Shown piece after piece: positions 1-7,226 of a DNA stretch of 64,000 bases. The notes under the pieces were generated by a model that saw only the letters and a program-made list of their open reading frames with translations, was not told where the DNA came from and made no database searches. Position 1 is the stretch's first letter. Every line of letters begins with the position of its first letter. The position numbers and the translations under genes are program-made. This DNA is from VXRN01 sp965197695 (GTDB taxonomy: Bacteria > Chloroflexota > Dehalococcoidia > Lucifugimonadales > UBA1123), in assembly GCA_965197695.1 (NCBI GenBank), contig OZ240222.1, positions 1,426,001 to 1,490,000 of the forward strand, read 5' to 3'.

Positions 1-379
1 GCGTGATGGCAGCCTTCGTGCCCAGGAAGACCCCCTTGGCGTTGATGTCCATCACACGATCCCACTCCTCGATGGTCGTCTCCTCGATCGACAAGTTGCT
101 CGCGACCCCGGCGTTGTTGACTATAATGTCCAGCTTGCCGAACTGCTCGACCGTCCTGCTGATCGCGGCGTCCCACTCTGACTGCTGGGTGACGTCCAAC
201 TTGACGAAAATCGCGTCGCCCCCTGTCTCGTTGATCTCGGCCTCGGTCTGTTGGCCGTCCGCTTCCAGAACGTCGCAGATCACGACCTTCGCGCCCTCTC
301 TGGAGAACATCTTGGCCTCAGCCGCGCCCATGCCTCTGGCGCCACCCGTAATCAGCGCTACCTTGCCTTCCAGTCTCAT
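1..379 (-). CDS. SDR-family oxidoreductase, N-terminal part (runs off window)
   Basis: Short-chain dehydrogenase/reductase, a cytoplasmic NAD(P)-dependent oxidoreductase of unknown substrate. Only the first 126 codons are in the window; the 3' end lies beyond base 1. Translating the minus strand gives the Rossmann glycine motif TGGARGMG at residues 11-18 and NNAG near residue 88, so the cofactor-binding half is present and the Ser-Tyr-Lys catalytic part is missing only because of the window edge. The ATG at 379 follows AGGAGG about 8 bases upstream. The protein is strikingly similar to the SDR at 1672-2421 (same MRLEGKVALI start, same DRxMDIN-KGVFLGTK block), so the two are close paralogs facing away from each other around the epimerase gene. 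Confidence 0.9.
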   Translation of the reverse strand, partial: MRLEGKVALITGGARGMGAAEAKMFSREGAKVVICDVLEADGQQTEAEINETGGDAIFVKLDVTQQSEWDAAISRTVEQFGKLDIIVNNAGVASNLSIEETTIEEWDRVMDINAKGVFLGTKAAIT

Positions 380-402
380 TTGACAGCCTCCTACATATGT
401 TG

Positions 403-1370
403 TCAGCCGGGTCCCGTTTCCAGCTTCACCGAGAGATTTTCGAGCATGTCATCCACCATCGCATCGAGATCGTACGCATGACTCCACCCCCACTCGGCAC
501 GCGCGACTGAGTCGTCCAGCGAATCGGGCCAGGAGTCCGCGATGCCCTGGCGGAGCGTGTCTATATCGTAGTCGATTTGGAAGTGCGGCATCCGGCGCTG
601 TATCGCGGATGCGATCTCGGAGGGCGTGAAGCTGACGGCGGTCACGTTGAAGTCAGCGTGATGCGTCAGCTTGGTGGTGTCCCCCTCCGCGAGATCAATG
701 ATCGCCTTGATGCAGTCAGGCATGTACATCATCGGCAGCCTGGTGTCAGGTCGCAGATAGCAGGTGTACCTGCCCTCCCTGAGCGCGCCGTAGAAGATCG
801 CTACGGCGTAGTCCGTGGTGCCGGCGGTCGGCTCCGTCTTCCAGCTGATGATACCCGGCAGCCGGAGTCCGCGGACGTCCAGCCCCAATTTGCCAGAGTA
901 GTAGTTGCCCAACAACTCTCCAAAGACCTTTGAGATCCCGTAGAGGGTGTTGGGACGCTGGAGCGTCTCGTTGGGCGTGTCGACGGGTGGCGTGTCCGGC
1001 CCGAAGGCGGCAATTGAGCTGGGCACGTTCACCTGACGGACTCCGGTCGAAAGCGCGGCTTCGAGCACGTTGTACAGCCCGTTGACGTTGACCGCGTGCG
1101 CGGTCTGCCGGTTGGCCTCGGCGAGGGCGGACAGGATGGACCCCATGTGGTAGATGACGTCGACGTCGTTTTCACACGGATGGCCGCCTCGACGTCGGCC
1201 TGGACGGTCACGTCAAGGGTGATGGACGGCCCACCATCGCGCACGTCATCCGGCAGCGGAGTCCGGTGTCCGGCCGCGATAACGTGATCGCCTCCGTACC
1301 GCGCGCGCAGCGCGGGAACGAGCTCCGAGCCGATCTGCCCGGCGGCTCCCGTGACCAGTATCTTCGGCAC
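403..1370 (-). CDS. NAD-dependent epimerase/dehydratase (L-threonine 3-dehydrogenase-like), frameshifted
   Basis: Extended SDR of the UDP-glucose epimerase / short-chain threonine dehydrogenase group. The GTG at 1370 opens MPKILVTGAAGQIGSELVPA with the GxxGxxG Rossmann motif. That frame fails after about 65 codons, and the protein continues in another frame as NDVDVIYHMGSILSALAEAN, with a YGISK catalytic pair, to the stop at 403. The break lies at the T run 1169-1172 (AAAA on the coding strand). One additional base there would give a continuous protein of 322 residues, the normal family length. It is either a true frameshift or a homopolymer error; conservation on both sides argues for a recent event. 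An AGGGGG site precedes the GTG. The substrate cannot be told; similarity to threonine dehydrogenase-like epimerases is by motif only. Confidence 0.8.
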
Positions 1371-1449
1371 ACCAACCCCCTGCCAAATGTGAGCGGCGCT
1401 ATTGTATATTCAATCGGCGGCGGTAACCAGCGCTGATATAAACAGGAGC

Positions 1450-1530
1450 CTGTGTCAGATTAGTAGGCACCGGTTGGGAGCGCGGGCGAACCGCCCGTCC
1501 ATGTCGTAGCTGCCTGCCAAATTGACACAG
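1450..1530. repeat. Inverted-repeat element, 81 bp (family R1)
   Basis: The ends are imperfect inverted repeats: CTGTGTCAGATTAGTAGGCA at 1450-1469 and the reverse complement of 1511-1530. The core (TTGGGAGCGCGGGCG...CCCGTCCATGTCGTAGC) matches the element at 11101-11218. The short direct repeat TATAAACAGG lies on both sides (1437-1446 and 1535-1544), which looks like a target-site duplication. It carries no ORF. The remainder of the 1371-1671 intergenic region holds only the hairpin described next and the SDR leader. Confidence 0.75.
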
Positions 1531-1540
1531 CACCTATAAA

Positions 1541-1573
1541 CAGGCTCTTCTCTCAGATAATCGAAAGAGCCTG
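1541..1573. other. Hairpin with 9-bp stem
   Basis: CAGGCTCTT at 1541-1549 pairs with AAGAGCCTG at 1565-1573 around a 15-base loop. It lies between the R1 element and the SDR gene at 1672. No T tract follows, so a classical terminator is unlikely; it may be a remnant of repeat insertion or a leader structure. Confidence 0.4.
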
Positions 1574-1671
1574 GTCGTCTGGCGGCCTGGGCAGAGTGAG
1601 CCATGGGGGCGAATGGCGTACAATTGCTATACCGGAATTCTAACGGCTGAAGCGAACGGAGGAGGCTGAAT

Positions 1672-2421
1672 ATGAGGCTCGAAGGAAAGGTCGCGTTGAT
1701 CAGTGGAGGCGCTCGCGGGCAGGGCGCAGTTGAGGCGAGGCTGTTTGCGAGTGAGGGCGCGAAGGTGGTTATCGGGGACATCCTGGACGAGGAGGGCAGG
1801 CAGGTCGAGGCGGAGATCGCCGAGGCCGGCGGCGACGCCACGTACGTCCATCTGGACGTGACGAGCGAGTCGGACTGGGATAGCGCAGTGCGGACAGCGG
1901 TAGAGAGCTACGGCAAGCTGGACATCCTAGTAAACAACGCGGGGATCCTGATCCGCAAGTCGGTCGAGGAGACGACCGGTGAGGACTGGGACCGGATCAT
2001 GGACATCAACGGCAAGGGGGTTTTCCTGGGGACGAAGGTGGCGATTCCGGCGATGAGGGACGCGGGCGGGGGGTCGATAATCAACATCTCATCGGTAGCC
2101 GGGTTGCAGGGCAGCCCGACGTCGACTGCCTACAGTGCGACCAAGGGCGCGGTGAGGCTGCTGACGAAGTCAACCGCGGTGCAGTACGCGACCAAGAACA
2201 TCCGGTGCAACTCGGTCCACCCGGGGATCATCTACACGGACATGACGAGGGACTCGCTGGACACCGAGGAGGGTCAGCGGTCGTGGATGGCGCGTGTTCC
2301 CATGCGCAGGCTGGGGCGGTCAGAAGATGTGGCTAACGGGGTGCTGTTCCTGGCGTCGGACGAGTCTTCGTACATGACCGGCAGCGAGCTGGTGATCGAC
2401 GGGGGTATCACAGCGCAGTAG
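1672..2421 (+). CDS. SDR-family oxidoreductase (FabG-like)
   Basis: Classical SDR of 249 residues, a soluble NAD(P)-dependent alcohol/ketone oxidoreductase. The glycine motif is SGGARGQG at 11-18, NNAG is at 88-91, the catalytic Ser is at 140-141, and the Tyr-x3-Lys pair is Y154/K158 in YSATKGA. The C-terminal SELVIDGG motif is typical of FabG-like members. The ATG follows CGGAGGAGGCTGAAT, a strong ribosome site. It is transcribed away from the epimerase and from its paralog at the left window edge; the set suggests oxidation/epimerisation of a common small substrate, which is an inference. No signal peptide is visible. The exact substrate cannot be assigned. Confidence 0.93.
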   Translation: MRLEGKVALISGGARGQGAVEARLFASEGAKVVIGDILDEEGRQVEAEIAEAGGDATYVHLDVTSESDWDSAVRTAVESYGKLDILVNNAGILIRKSVEETTGEDWDRIMDINGKGVFLGTKVAIPAMRDAGGGSIINISSVAGLQGSPTSTAYSATKGAVRLLTKSTAVQYATKNIRCNSVHPGIIYTDMTRDSLDTEEGQRSWMARVPMRRLGRSEDVANGVLFLASDESSYMTGSELVIDGGITAQ

Positions 2422-2785
2422 GGCCGGAGTGGCCACCCGAGATGCGGTGAGCGCCGGTGAGTCGGGGCGTTCCCGTTATTGCGCGCCATCAGTGAAGGAT
2501 GTCTGAGTGAGTATGTCGCACAGACTTGACCTTATCGCCCGGCAACGACCCCCGATCTACTGATGGCTGACTATCCGATCGATGTTCTCATTCCAGGCGA
2601 CCTTCACGGCGACGGGGGTATCGGGCAGTTCTATGGGCATTTCGGACGCCTAATGGTTCAACACCCTAGTATTGAAGGGTAACGAGACCATGACTTGGTA
2701 GGGGCGGGTTTGCAACCCGCCCTGTCCTTGTAGAACGTAAATCCAACCCTCCATTACTGCCCGTCATTTCAAAGATTTCGATCTA
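2422..2785. repeat. Intergenic region with perfect GC-rich palindrome (2702-2722)
   Basis: No credible gene lies in this 364-base gap between the SDR (+) and the Dam-type methylase (-). It holds GGGCGGGTTTGCAACCCGCC(C) at 2702-2722, a perfect 9-bp inverted repeat with a TGC centre. Related 'GGCGGGT..GA.ACCCGCC' palindromes lie at 21659-21677 and inside the R1 element at about 11162-11183, so this is a small REP-like repeat type. Since the flanking genes converge, it could act as a bidirectional transcript end, although no T tract follows. Confidence 0.55.
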
Positions 2786-3670
2786 CTAGTAGTTGGTCCA
2801 GAGGGCTTCCTGTCTCATCTTCTTGATCGCGTGTGACTGCTTGACGGGCGCGAGACGTAGGTTCCAGTCCGAGTATAGTGTGTCAAGGAGGTCACAGCGG
2901 TAGCCTGATAAGGCAACCTTGCCCTTGGCCTGCCGCAACTGCTCGGCGAGCTCCATGTGTTCCTCGTCGCTCAACTCGTACCCATAGGCCCTGCTGTCGC
3001 CTCTGGCGCTGTGCGGATACGGAGGGTCACAGTAGAAGAGTGTATTGTTATCGTCATACAGTCTGATTACGTCGGCGGCTGGCCGGTTTTCGATCTGCAC
3101 TCGCAGCAGCCTGAGCGCGATTTCAGGAAGTGATTCGACACTTCCGAGCCATCTGGACACGACGCCGGACATCCCGGCACGGCTGGTGTTCTTGCAGTTC
3201 GCCCATCTTCCCAGCGTGGCAGTTTGCGCCAGCCCGGTGCGGGCCTGCCTCGCTCGGATGAAAAACCGTCGTGCCCTTTCAAGCTGTGAAATCTCGTCGT
3301 CCTGACCGGAAATCGCGAAGTAATACTCCTCCCGCGAGAAGGGCGTGAACGCGATCATCTCGATCAGTTCGTCTCTCTGCTCTCGGAGTACCCTGAAGAA
3401 GTTCACCACCTCCCCGTCGAGGTCATTGTACGTCTCGACCGGCGACGGCGGCCGATTGAGCAGGACAGCGCCAGAGCCGCCGAACGGCTCACAGTAGTGA
3501 TGGGCCTTCGGCAGCAGCGGAAGTATCCAGTCCAGATGGCTAAACTTTCCGCCGTACCATCCAAAAGCGATGATCTTGCGGCTGGGTCTCTTGATTGCGC
3601 CGATGGGGGAGCCGCCCTCGGCGTTTGTGTAATCTGAGTCCAAGTATAGCTGAGACGGCGAGCGTGTCAT
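2786..3670 (-). CDS. D12-class DNA adenine-N6 methyltransferase (Dam family)
   Basis: Transfers a methyl group from S-adenosylmethionine to N6 of adenine in DNA. The 294-residue protein shows the D12 signature: the SAM-binding segment FGWYGGK at 36-42, EPFGGSGAVLLNR at 61-73, NDLDGEVVNFF at 82-92 and the catalytic DPPY at 215-218. The ATG at 3670 has AGGA upstream, and a promoter-like TTGACG-N18-GATAAT lies at 3731-3702 overlapping the end of queF. No restriction endonuclease gene is adjacent, so it is an orphan methylase or a remnant of a restriction-modification set. The C-terminus (QEALWTNY) is typical of phage-type Dam enzymes that end in 'E.LWTNY', so mobile ancestry is plausible. The target site cannot be read from the sequence. 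Confidence 0.9.
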   Translation of the reverse strand: MTRSPSQLYLDSDYTNAEGGSPIGAIKRPSRKIIAFGWYGGKFSHLDWILPLLPKAHHYCEPFGGSGAVLLNRPPSPVETYNDLDGEVVNFFRVLREQRDELIEMIAFTPFSREEYYFAISGQDDEISQLERARRFFIRARQARTGLAQTATLGRWANCKNTSRAGMSGVVSRWLGSVESLPEIALRLLRVQIENRPAADVIRLYDDNNTLFYCDPPYPHSARGDSRAYGYELSDEEHMELAEQLRQAKGKVALSGYRCDLLDTLYSDWNLRLAPVKQSHAIKKMRQEALWTNY

Positions 3671-3701
3671 GGAGTTCGTCCTAAGATCGGATTCAGAACA
3701 T

Positions 3702-3731
3702 ATTATCTTATTCTTGTGCCAAGCCCGTCAA
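3702..3731 (-). promoter_or_regulatory. Candidate sigma-70-type promoter of the methylase gene
   Basis: On the minus strand TTGACG (3731-3726) and GATAAT (3707-3702) are separated by 18 bases. The expected start site is about 25 bases upstream of the ATG at 3670. The -35 box overlaps the last codons of queF, so the methylase probably has its own promoter. Based on consensus only. Confidence 0.4.
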
Positions 3732-4159
3732 GCTCCGGGGCGCTCGTAGCTCACGCTGACGGTCGTATGCAGGCCGCCACGCACCTTGTAGTCGAGCGAG
3801 ACGGTCATCCTGTGCGGGCGGCTCAGAGCGACCAGGTCGTTCAGGACCCGGTTGGCCGCGTGCTCCTGGACTACGCCGACGCCGTCGTAGCTCAGCAGGT
3901 AGTATTTGAGCGACTTCAATTCGATACACAGTCGGTCGGGCACGTAGGATACCGTAAGCGTCCCGAAGTCCGGAAGGTTCGTCCACGGGCAGACGGCGGT
4001 GAACTCGTCGGTGTCGATTACGACCTCGGCGCCGCTGTCGGGGTAGTCGTAGTCGAACGCCAGCAGACAGCCGGAGTCGATATCCTCCTCGGTCTTGGGC
4101 TGACGGGTGAGGTCGTTCAGACTCTCGTACTGCTGCTGGAGCTGCTCGATAGTTGCCAT
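3728..4159 (-). CDS. queF: NADPH-dependent 7-cyano-7-deazaguanine reductase (type I QueF)
   Basis: Reduces preQ0 to preQ1 in queuosine biosynthesis, a four-electron nitrile-to-amine reduction. At 143 residues it has the unimodular QueF size. The catalytic Cys is C57 in TAVCPWTNLPDFG, with the conserved Asp at D64. The QueF motif ELKSLKYYLLS is at 80-90, and the substrate-binding pair E99-H100 lies in QEHAANRVL. The ATG at 4159 is preceded by AAGGGAA. The next gene (ccmA) is divergent. No other queuosine gene is in the window. Confidence 0.95.
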   Translation of the reverse strand: MATIEQLQQQYESLNDLTRQPKTEEDIDSGCLLAFDYDYPDSGAEVVIDTDEFTAVCPWTNLPDFGTLTVSYVPDRLCIELKSLKYYLLSYDGVGVVQEHAANRVLNDLVALSRPHRMTVSLDYKVRGGLHTTVSVSYERPGA

Positions 4160-4233
4160 CGTGTTCCCTTCAGGTCCTTAGGATGGTGTCCCTTATACTA
4201 CATAAGCGCCGAAACCAGGGAAAGGCAGCCCAA

Positions 4234-4968
4234 ATGACGGGCAGCGAGAATACACAGTACGCCGTCCAGCTTCGGGGGGTGACCAAGGCCTTCGGGCGAA
4301 CTCCGGTGCTGAGGGGGATAGACCTGGACGTGCCGTGGGGACAGGCGCTCAGCCTGGTGGGACCGAACGGCTCCGGCAAGACCACGCTCATCAAGGCGCT
4401 GGCGACGCTTACCAGGTGTGACTCCGGCCAGATAGCGGTCGCTGGGCTGAGACCCGATCGAGCCGGAGCGCGCATCCGCCGCCTGGTCGGTGTCGTGGCG
4501 CACGACCCGCTGCTGTACGACGACCTGACAGGCCGTGAGAATCTGCGGTTTTTCTGTCGTATGTTCGGACTCGATCAGCGCGACGAACGGGTTGCGCGCG
4601 TGACCGCTCTGATGGGAATGACCGCCCGAGCGGACCAGAAGGTCGGAGCCATGTCCCACGGCATGAAGAAGCGATTCAGCATCGCCCGCGCGCTGCTCCA
4701 CGATCCGCCGCTGCTGCTGCTGGACGAGCCTGAGAGCGGTCTGGACCACGAGGCGCTGGCGCTGTTGGATGCGGCGCTCTCGGACCGCGCCGACCCGCGT
4801 CGCACGATCATCATGACGACCCACAACCTCGACCGGGCGGTCGCGCTCGGCGACAGGATCGTCGTTCTGTCTGAAGGCCGCATTGCGTACGACAATCTAC
4901 AGTCCGCGCAGGGCGACACCGATGCCGCTCACGACGCCTACCTGCGCCACACGGGCACGCCCCGATGA
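4234..4968 (+). CDS. ccmA: ABC transporter ATP-binding protein, CcmA-type
   Basis: ATPase of the CcmAB transporter used in system I cytochrome c maturation. Of 244 residues: Walker A GPNGSGKT at 43-50, an unusual signature MSHGMKKRF at about 140-148, Walker B LLLLDEPESG at 160-169 and switch His H197 (TTHNLD). An open frame extends to 4153, but the ATG at 4234 is chosen because homology starts there and the upstream part overlaps queF's leader on the other strand. The stop overlaps the start of the next gene (ATGA at 4965-4968), so the pair is translationally coupled. CcmA is assigned by motif and by its CcmB partner. Multidrug-type ATPases look similar, but the permease settles the call. Confidence 0.88.
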   Translation: MTGSENTQYAVQLRGVTKAFGRTPVLRGIDLDVPWGQALSLVGPNGSGKTTLIKALATLTRCDSGQIAVAGLRPDRAGARIRRLVGVVAHDPLLYDDLTGRENLRFFCRMFGLDQRDERVARVTALMGMTARADQKVGAMSHGMKKRFSIARALLHDPPLLLLDEPESGLDHEALALLDAALSDRADPRRTIIMTTHNLDRAVALGDRIVVLSEGRIAYDNLQSAQGDTDAAHDAYLRHTGTPR

Positions 4969-5639
4969 GGAGCTACTTCGGCGCCGTCTTCGGCATCCTG
5001 GCGAAGGACCTGCTGCTGGAGCTCCGCACCAAGGACATCCTGGTCTCCATGCTGGTCTTCGGACTGCTGGTTATCATAGTGTTCAACTTCGCGATCGACC
5101 CGACCCCAAAGAACGTCGCGGCGGTCGCTCCCGGCATCCTGTGGGTATCGTTCACGTTCGGCGGCGTGTTGGGACTGAACAGGTCGTTCGGTGTCGAGCA
5201 GGACAGGGGCAACCTGTACGGGCTGATGCTGGCGCCGGTCGGCAGAGACGCCATATATTTCGGCAAGTTTCTGGGAAACCTGTTGTTCATGACTGTGGTC
5301 GAGGCCATCATCTACCCGGCGTTTGCGGTTATGTTCAACCTTCCGCTTCTGCTGCCCGGACTCATTCCGGTCTTGCTGCTGGCCACGGTTGCGGTAGCCG
5401 CGGTCGGCACGGTGTTCAGCGCGATGGCGGTCAGCACACGATCGCGCGAGGTGATGCTGCCGGTGCTGTTCCTTCCGGTGGTCGTACCTGTGATAATAGC
5501 CGCGGTAGAGGCGACCGGGGCGGTCATTCGCGGAGACGGCGCTGAGCAGCTGACTCTGTGGATTCCGTTCCTGCTGGTGTTCGACTGCGTATTCCTGGTC
5601 ATCGGCCCGGTGGCGTTCAGCTACGTTGTCGAAGAGTGA
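4965..5639 (+). CDS. ccmB: Heme exporter permease CcmB
   Basis: Integral membrane partner of CcmA, 224 residues with about six hydrophobic segments. The N-terminal LAKDLLLELRTKDILVSM and the following FTFGGVLGLNRSF...E.DRG.L.GL.LAPV segment are hallmarks of CcmB. The first ATG overlaps the ccmA stop. CcmC, CcmE and CcmF are not in the window. The two exported thioredoxin-like proteins 0.6-3 kb downstream on the other strand would fit the reductive part of cytochrome c assembly, which is an inference. Confidence 0.9.
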   Translation: MRSYFGAVFGILAKDLLLELRTKDILVSMLVFGLLVIIVFNFAIDPTPKNVAAVAPGILWVSFTFGGVLGLNRSFGVEQDRGNLYGLMLAPVGRDAIYFGKFLGNLLFMTVVEAIIYPAFAVMFNLPLLLPGLIPVLLLATVAVAAVGTVFSAMAVSTRSREVMLPVLFLPVVVPVIIAAVEATGAVIRGDGAEQLTLWIPFLLVFDCVFLVIGPVAFSYVVEE

Positions 5640-5685
5640 GAGCGTTGCGCCCCACGCTCGATAGTACATCGCATGGAGGGTCGGT

Positions 5686-6168
5686 TTGGACGCACCGGTA
5701 AAGATTTCCGACGAGATACTGGCGGAAGTGTACCGCCACGCCAGGGAGGAGTTCCCAAGAGAGTGCTGCGGATGGCTGACCGGGCCGCGCGACGCCGGCG
5801 CGGTCGTGGGAGTCAGGCGGGCGGCCAACGCCTACAACCCGGCCTCACACCCGACAGCGCCCGACAGGAGCGCCGAGACCGCCTACGTCATAGACGGCCA
5901 GGACCTGCTGGAGCTGAACCGGAGTTTCGACGACACGGACAGTCCCGCGCATCCCCGCGTGATCTACCACTCACATCCGAACGGGCGGGCGTACTTCTCG
6001 GAGACCGACCGGCGGGTGGCCGCCTGGGACGACGTCCCCGTCTATCCGGTCCAGCAGCTCGTGGTGGGGATCGACGCGGACAGGGTCGTCGAGGCCAGGC
6101 TGTTCGACTGGGATGAACAGGCCCAGGGCTTCGTGGAAGTGGCCGCGTTCAGAGGCTCGGACATCTGA
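5686..6168 (+). CDS. JAMM/MPN (Mov34, M67-like) metalloprotease
   Basis: Small zinc isopeptidase-type protein of 160 residues. The full JAMM motif is present: E26 in FPRECCGWLTG, then HSHPNGRAYFSETD with H95, H97, S105 and D108 (H-x-H-x7-S-x2-D). Stand-alone bacterial members such as Mec cleave amide bonds between small ubiquitin-like sulfur carriers and an amino acid, but no carrier gene is adjacent. The TTG at 5686 is chosen as start because GGAGG lies 6 bases upstream; no in-frame ATG is usable. It lies 46 bases after ccmB and may be co-transcribed. Substrate unknown. Confidence 0.85.
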   Translation: MDAPVKISDEILAEVYRHAREEFPRECCGWLTGPRDAGAVVGVRRAANAYNPASHPTAPDRSAETAYVIDGQDLLELNRSFDDTDSPAHPRVIYHSHPNGRAYFSETDRRVAAWDDVPVYPVQQLVVGIDADRVVEARLFDWDEQAQGFVEVAAFRGSDI

Positions 6169-6211
6169 CGCGCCGATCAGCGTGCCATATCCGGTCGCCA
6201 ATGCCACGACG

Positions 6212-7225
6212 TCAGGAGTCCAGTACCCGCTCCAGCGTTTGACGGAGCTCGTCGAGGGTCGTGAACCCCTCGAATCGGCCGGCGACAATCCCTTCCCTGT
6301 CGATGACGAATGACCACTCGGCGCTTGGCAGGCCCCACTCGGTCACGACCGGAGATATCACCGCGCGGTTGAGGTCCCCCTGAATCTCCTGGGGGTTATC
6401 GTAAAGGTCCACGTGGATGAAGTGGGCCTGATCCCTGAACTCCTCCTTGAGCTCCTGGAGCACCTCCACCTGCGGACCGCAGACCGCGTTTGTGCAGAAG
6501 GCCGGGCTGGCCATGACAATCACCGCGGGCAGCCCGCTGTCCACGGCGTCTGCTATCGTGATCCGGTACAGATCAGGGTCCTGCAGCGAGCCTGTCGTAA
6601 GGTGAGACAACCCCTCGACATCCTCGATCGTCTTGCTCACGCTCCTAATGGCGTGGGCGCCCACAGCCGGAGCCTGCGGGTGGTCGGGAACGTCGAAGAA
6701 CAGTTGGACTCTCCTGGGCGTCCCGTCGTCGCCCAGCACGCTGGCCTGGATTGCCCACGGTCCGGAACGGTCAAAGGTCATCTCGGTCGCGTACAACCCG
6801 CGCTGTACCAGAGGAAACGGCCTGAAAACCGCCAGGGCCGTTTCCACCGGATCGTCGAGTGGACCGTCCTGTGGAGGATTGCGGAACGACTGGACCGTCG
6901 CGAACGGCGCGGATACGAGGCCGGTCTTGGAGGTCAGGGCGAACGCGACCCGGTACTGTCCGGGCCCGAGGTCTGGAGTCGCGAATATCGCCTGGAGTCC
7001 GTCCTCGGAGACCGGCCCCTTGATCAGCGCGAGCTCGGTGACAGCGGGTCCGGTCTCGTCCGGCTCGGACGGGGCTTGCTCAGTAGGTGTGGGTGGCGGC
7101 GCGGACAAGACCTGTGCGGTCGCGCCGGACGCCGGCGCGGTTGACCGGTCCTCGGTCTCGGCACACGCCGGCGCGGTCAACGCCGCTATCGCAAGCGCCA
7201 TTGCAAGAAAGACAGGCAGTCGCAT
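6212..7225 (-). CDS. Exported protein with C-terminal thioredoxin-like domain
   Basis: From the ATG at 7225 the 337-residue protein starts with a signal peptide of about 22 residues (MRLPVFLAMALAIAALTAPA), then a Pro/Thr-rich linker. A beta-rich middle domain (about 60-200) follows, then a thioredoxin-like domain with AFCTNAVCGP (C244 and C249), a CxxxxC spacing instead of CxxC. The start lies 1 base after the stop of the upstream redoxin gene, so translation is coupled. A longer frame reaches 7267 but would place 14 residues before the signal peptide. Likely role: extracytoplasmic redox or copper/electron chemistry beside cytochrome c maturation genes (inference). Confidence 0.75.
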   Translation of the reverse strand: MRLPVFLAMALAIAALTAPACAETEDRSTAPASGATAQVLSAPPPTPTEQAPSEPDETGPAVTELALIKGPVSEDGLQAIFATPDLGPGQYRVAFALTSKTGLVSAPFATVQSFRNPPQDGPLDDPVETALAVFRPFPLVQRGLYATEMTFDRSGPWAIQASVLGDDGTPRRVQLFFDVPDHPQAPAVGAHAIRSVSKTIEDVEGLSHLTTGSLQDPDLYRITIADAVDSGLPAVIVMASPAFCTNAVCGPQVEVLQELKEEFRDQAHFIHVDLYDNPQEIQGDLNRAVISPVVTEWGLPSAEWSFVIDREGIVAGRFEGFTTLDELRQTLERVLDS

Positions 7226-7226
7226 A

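Noticed and set aside
4938..5828. A 296-codon minus-strand ORF opposite ccmB
   Set aside because: Composition (His, Gln, Arg runs) is typical of a shadow frame in GC-rich DNA; ccmB on the plus strand is well conserved.
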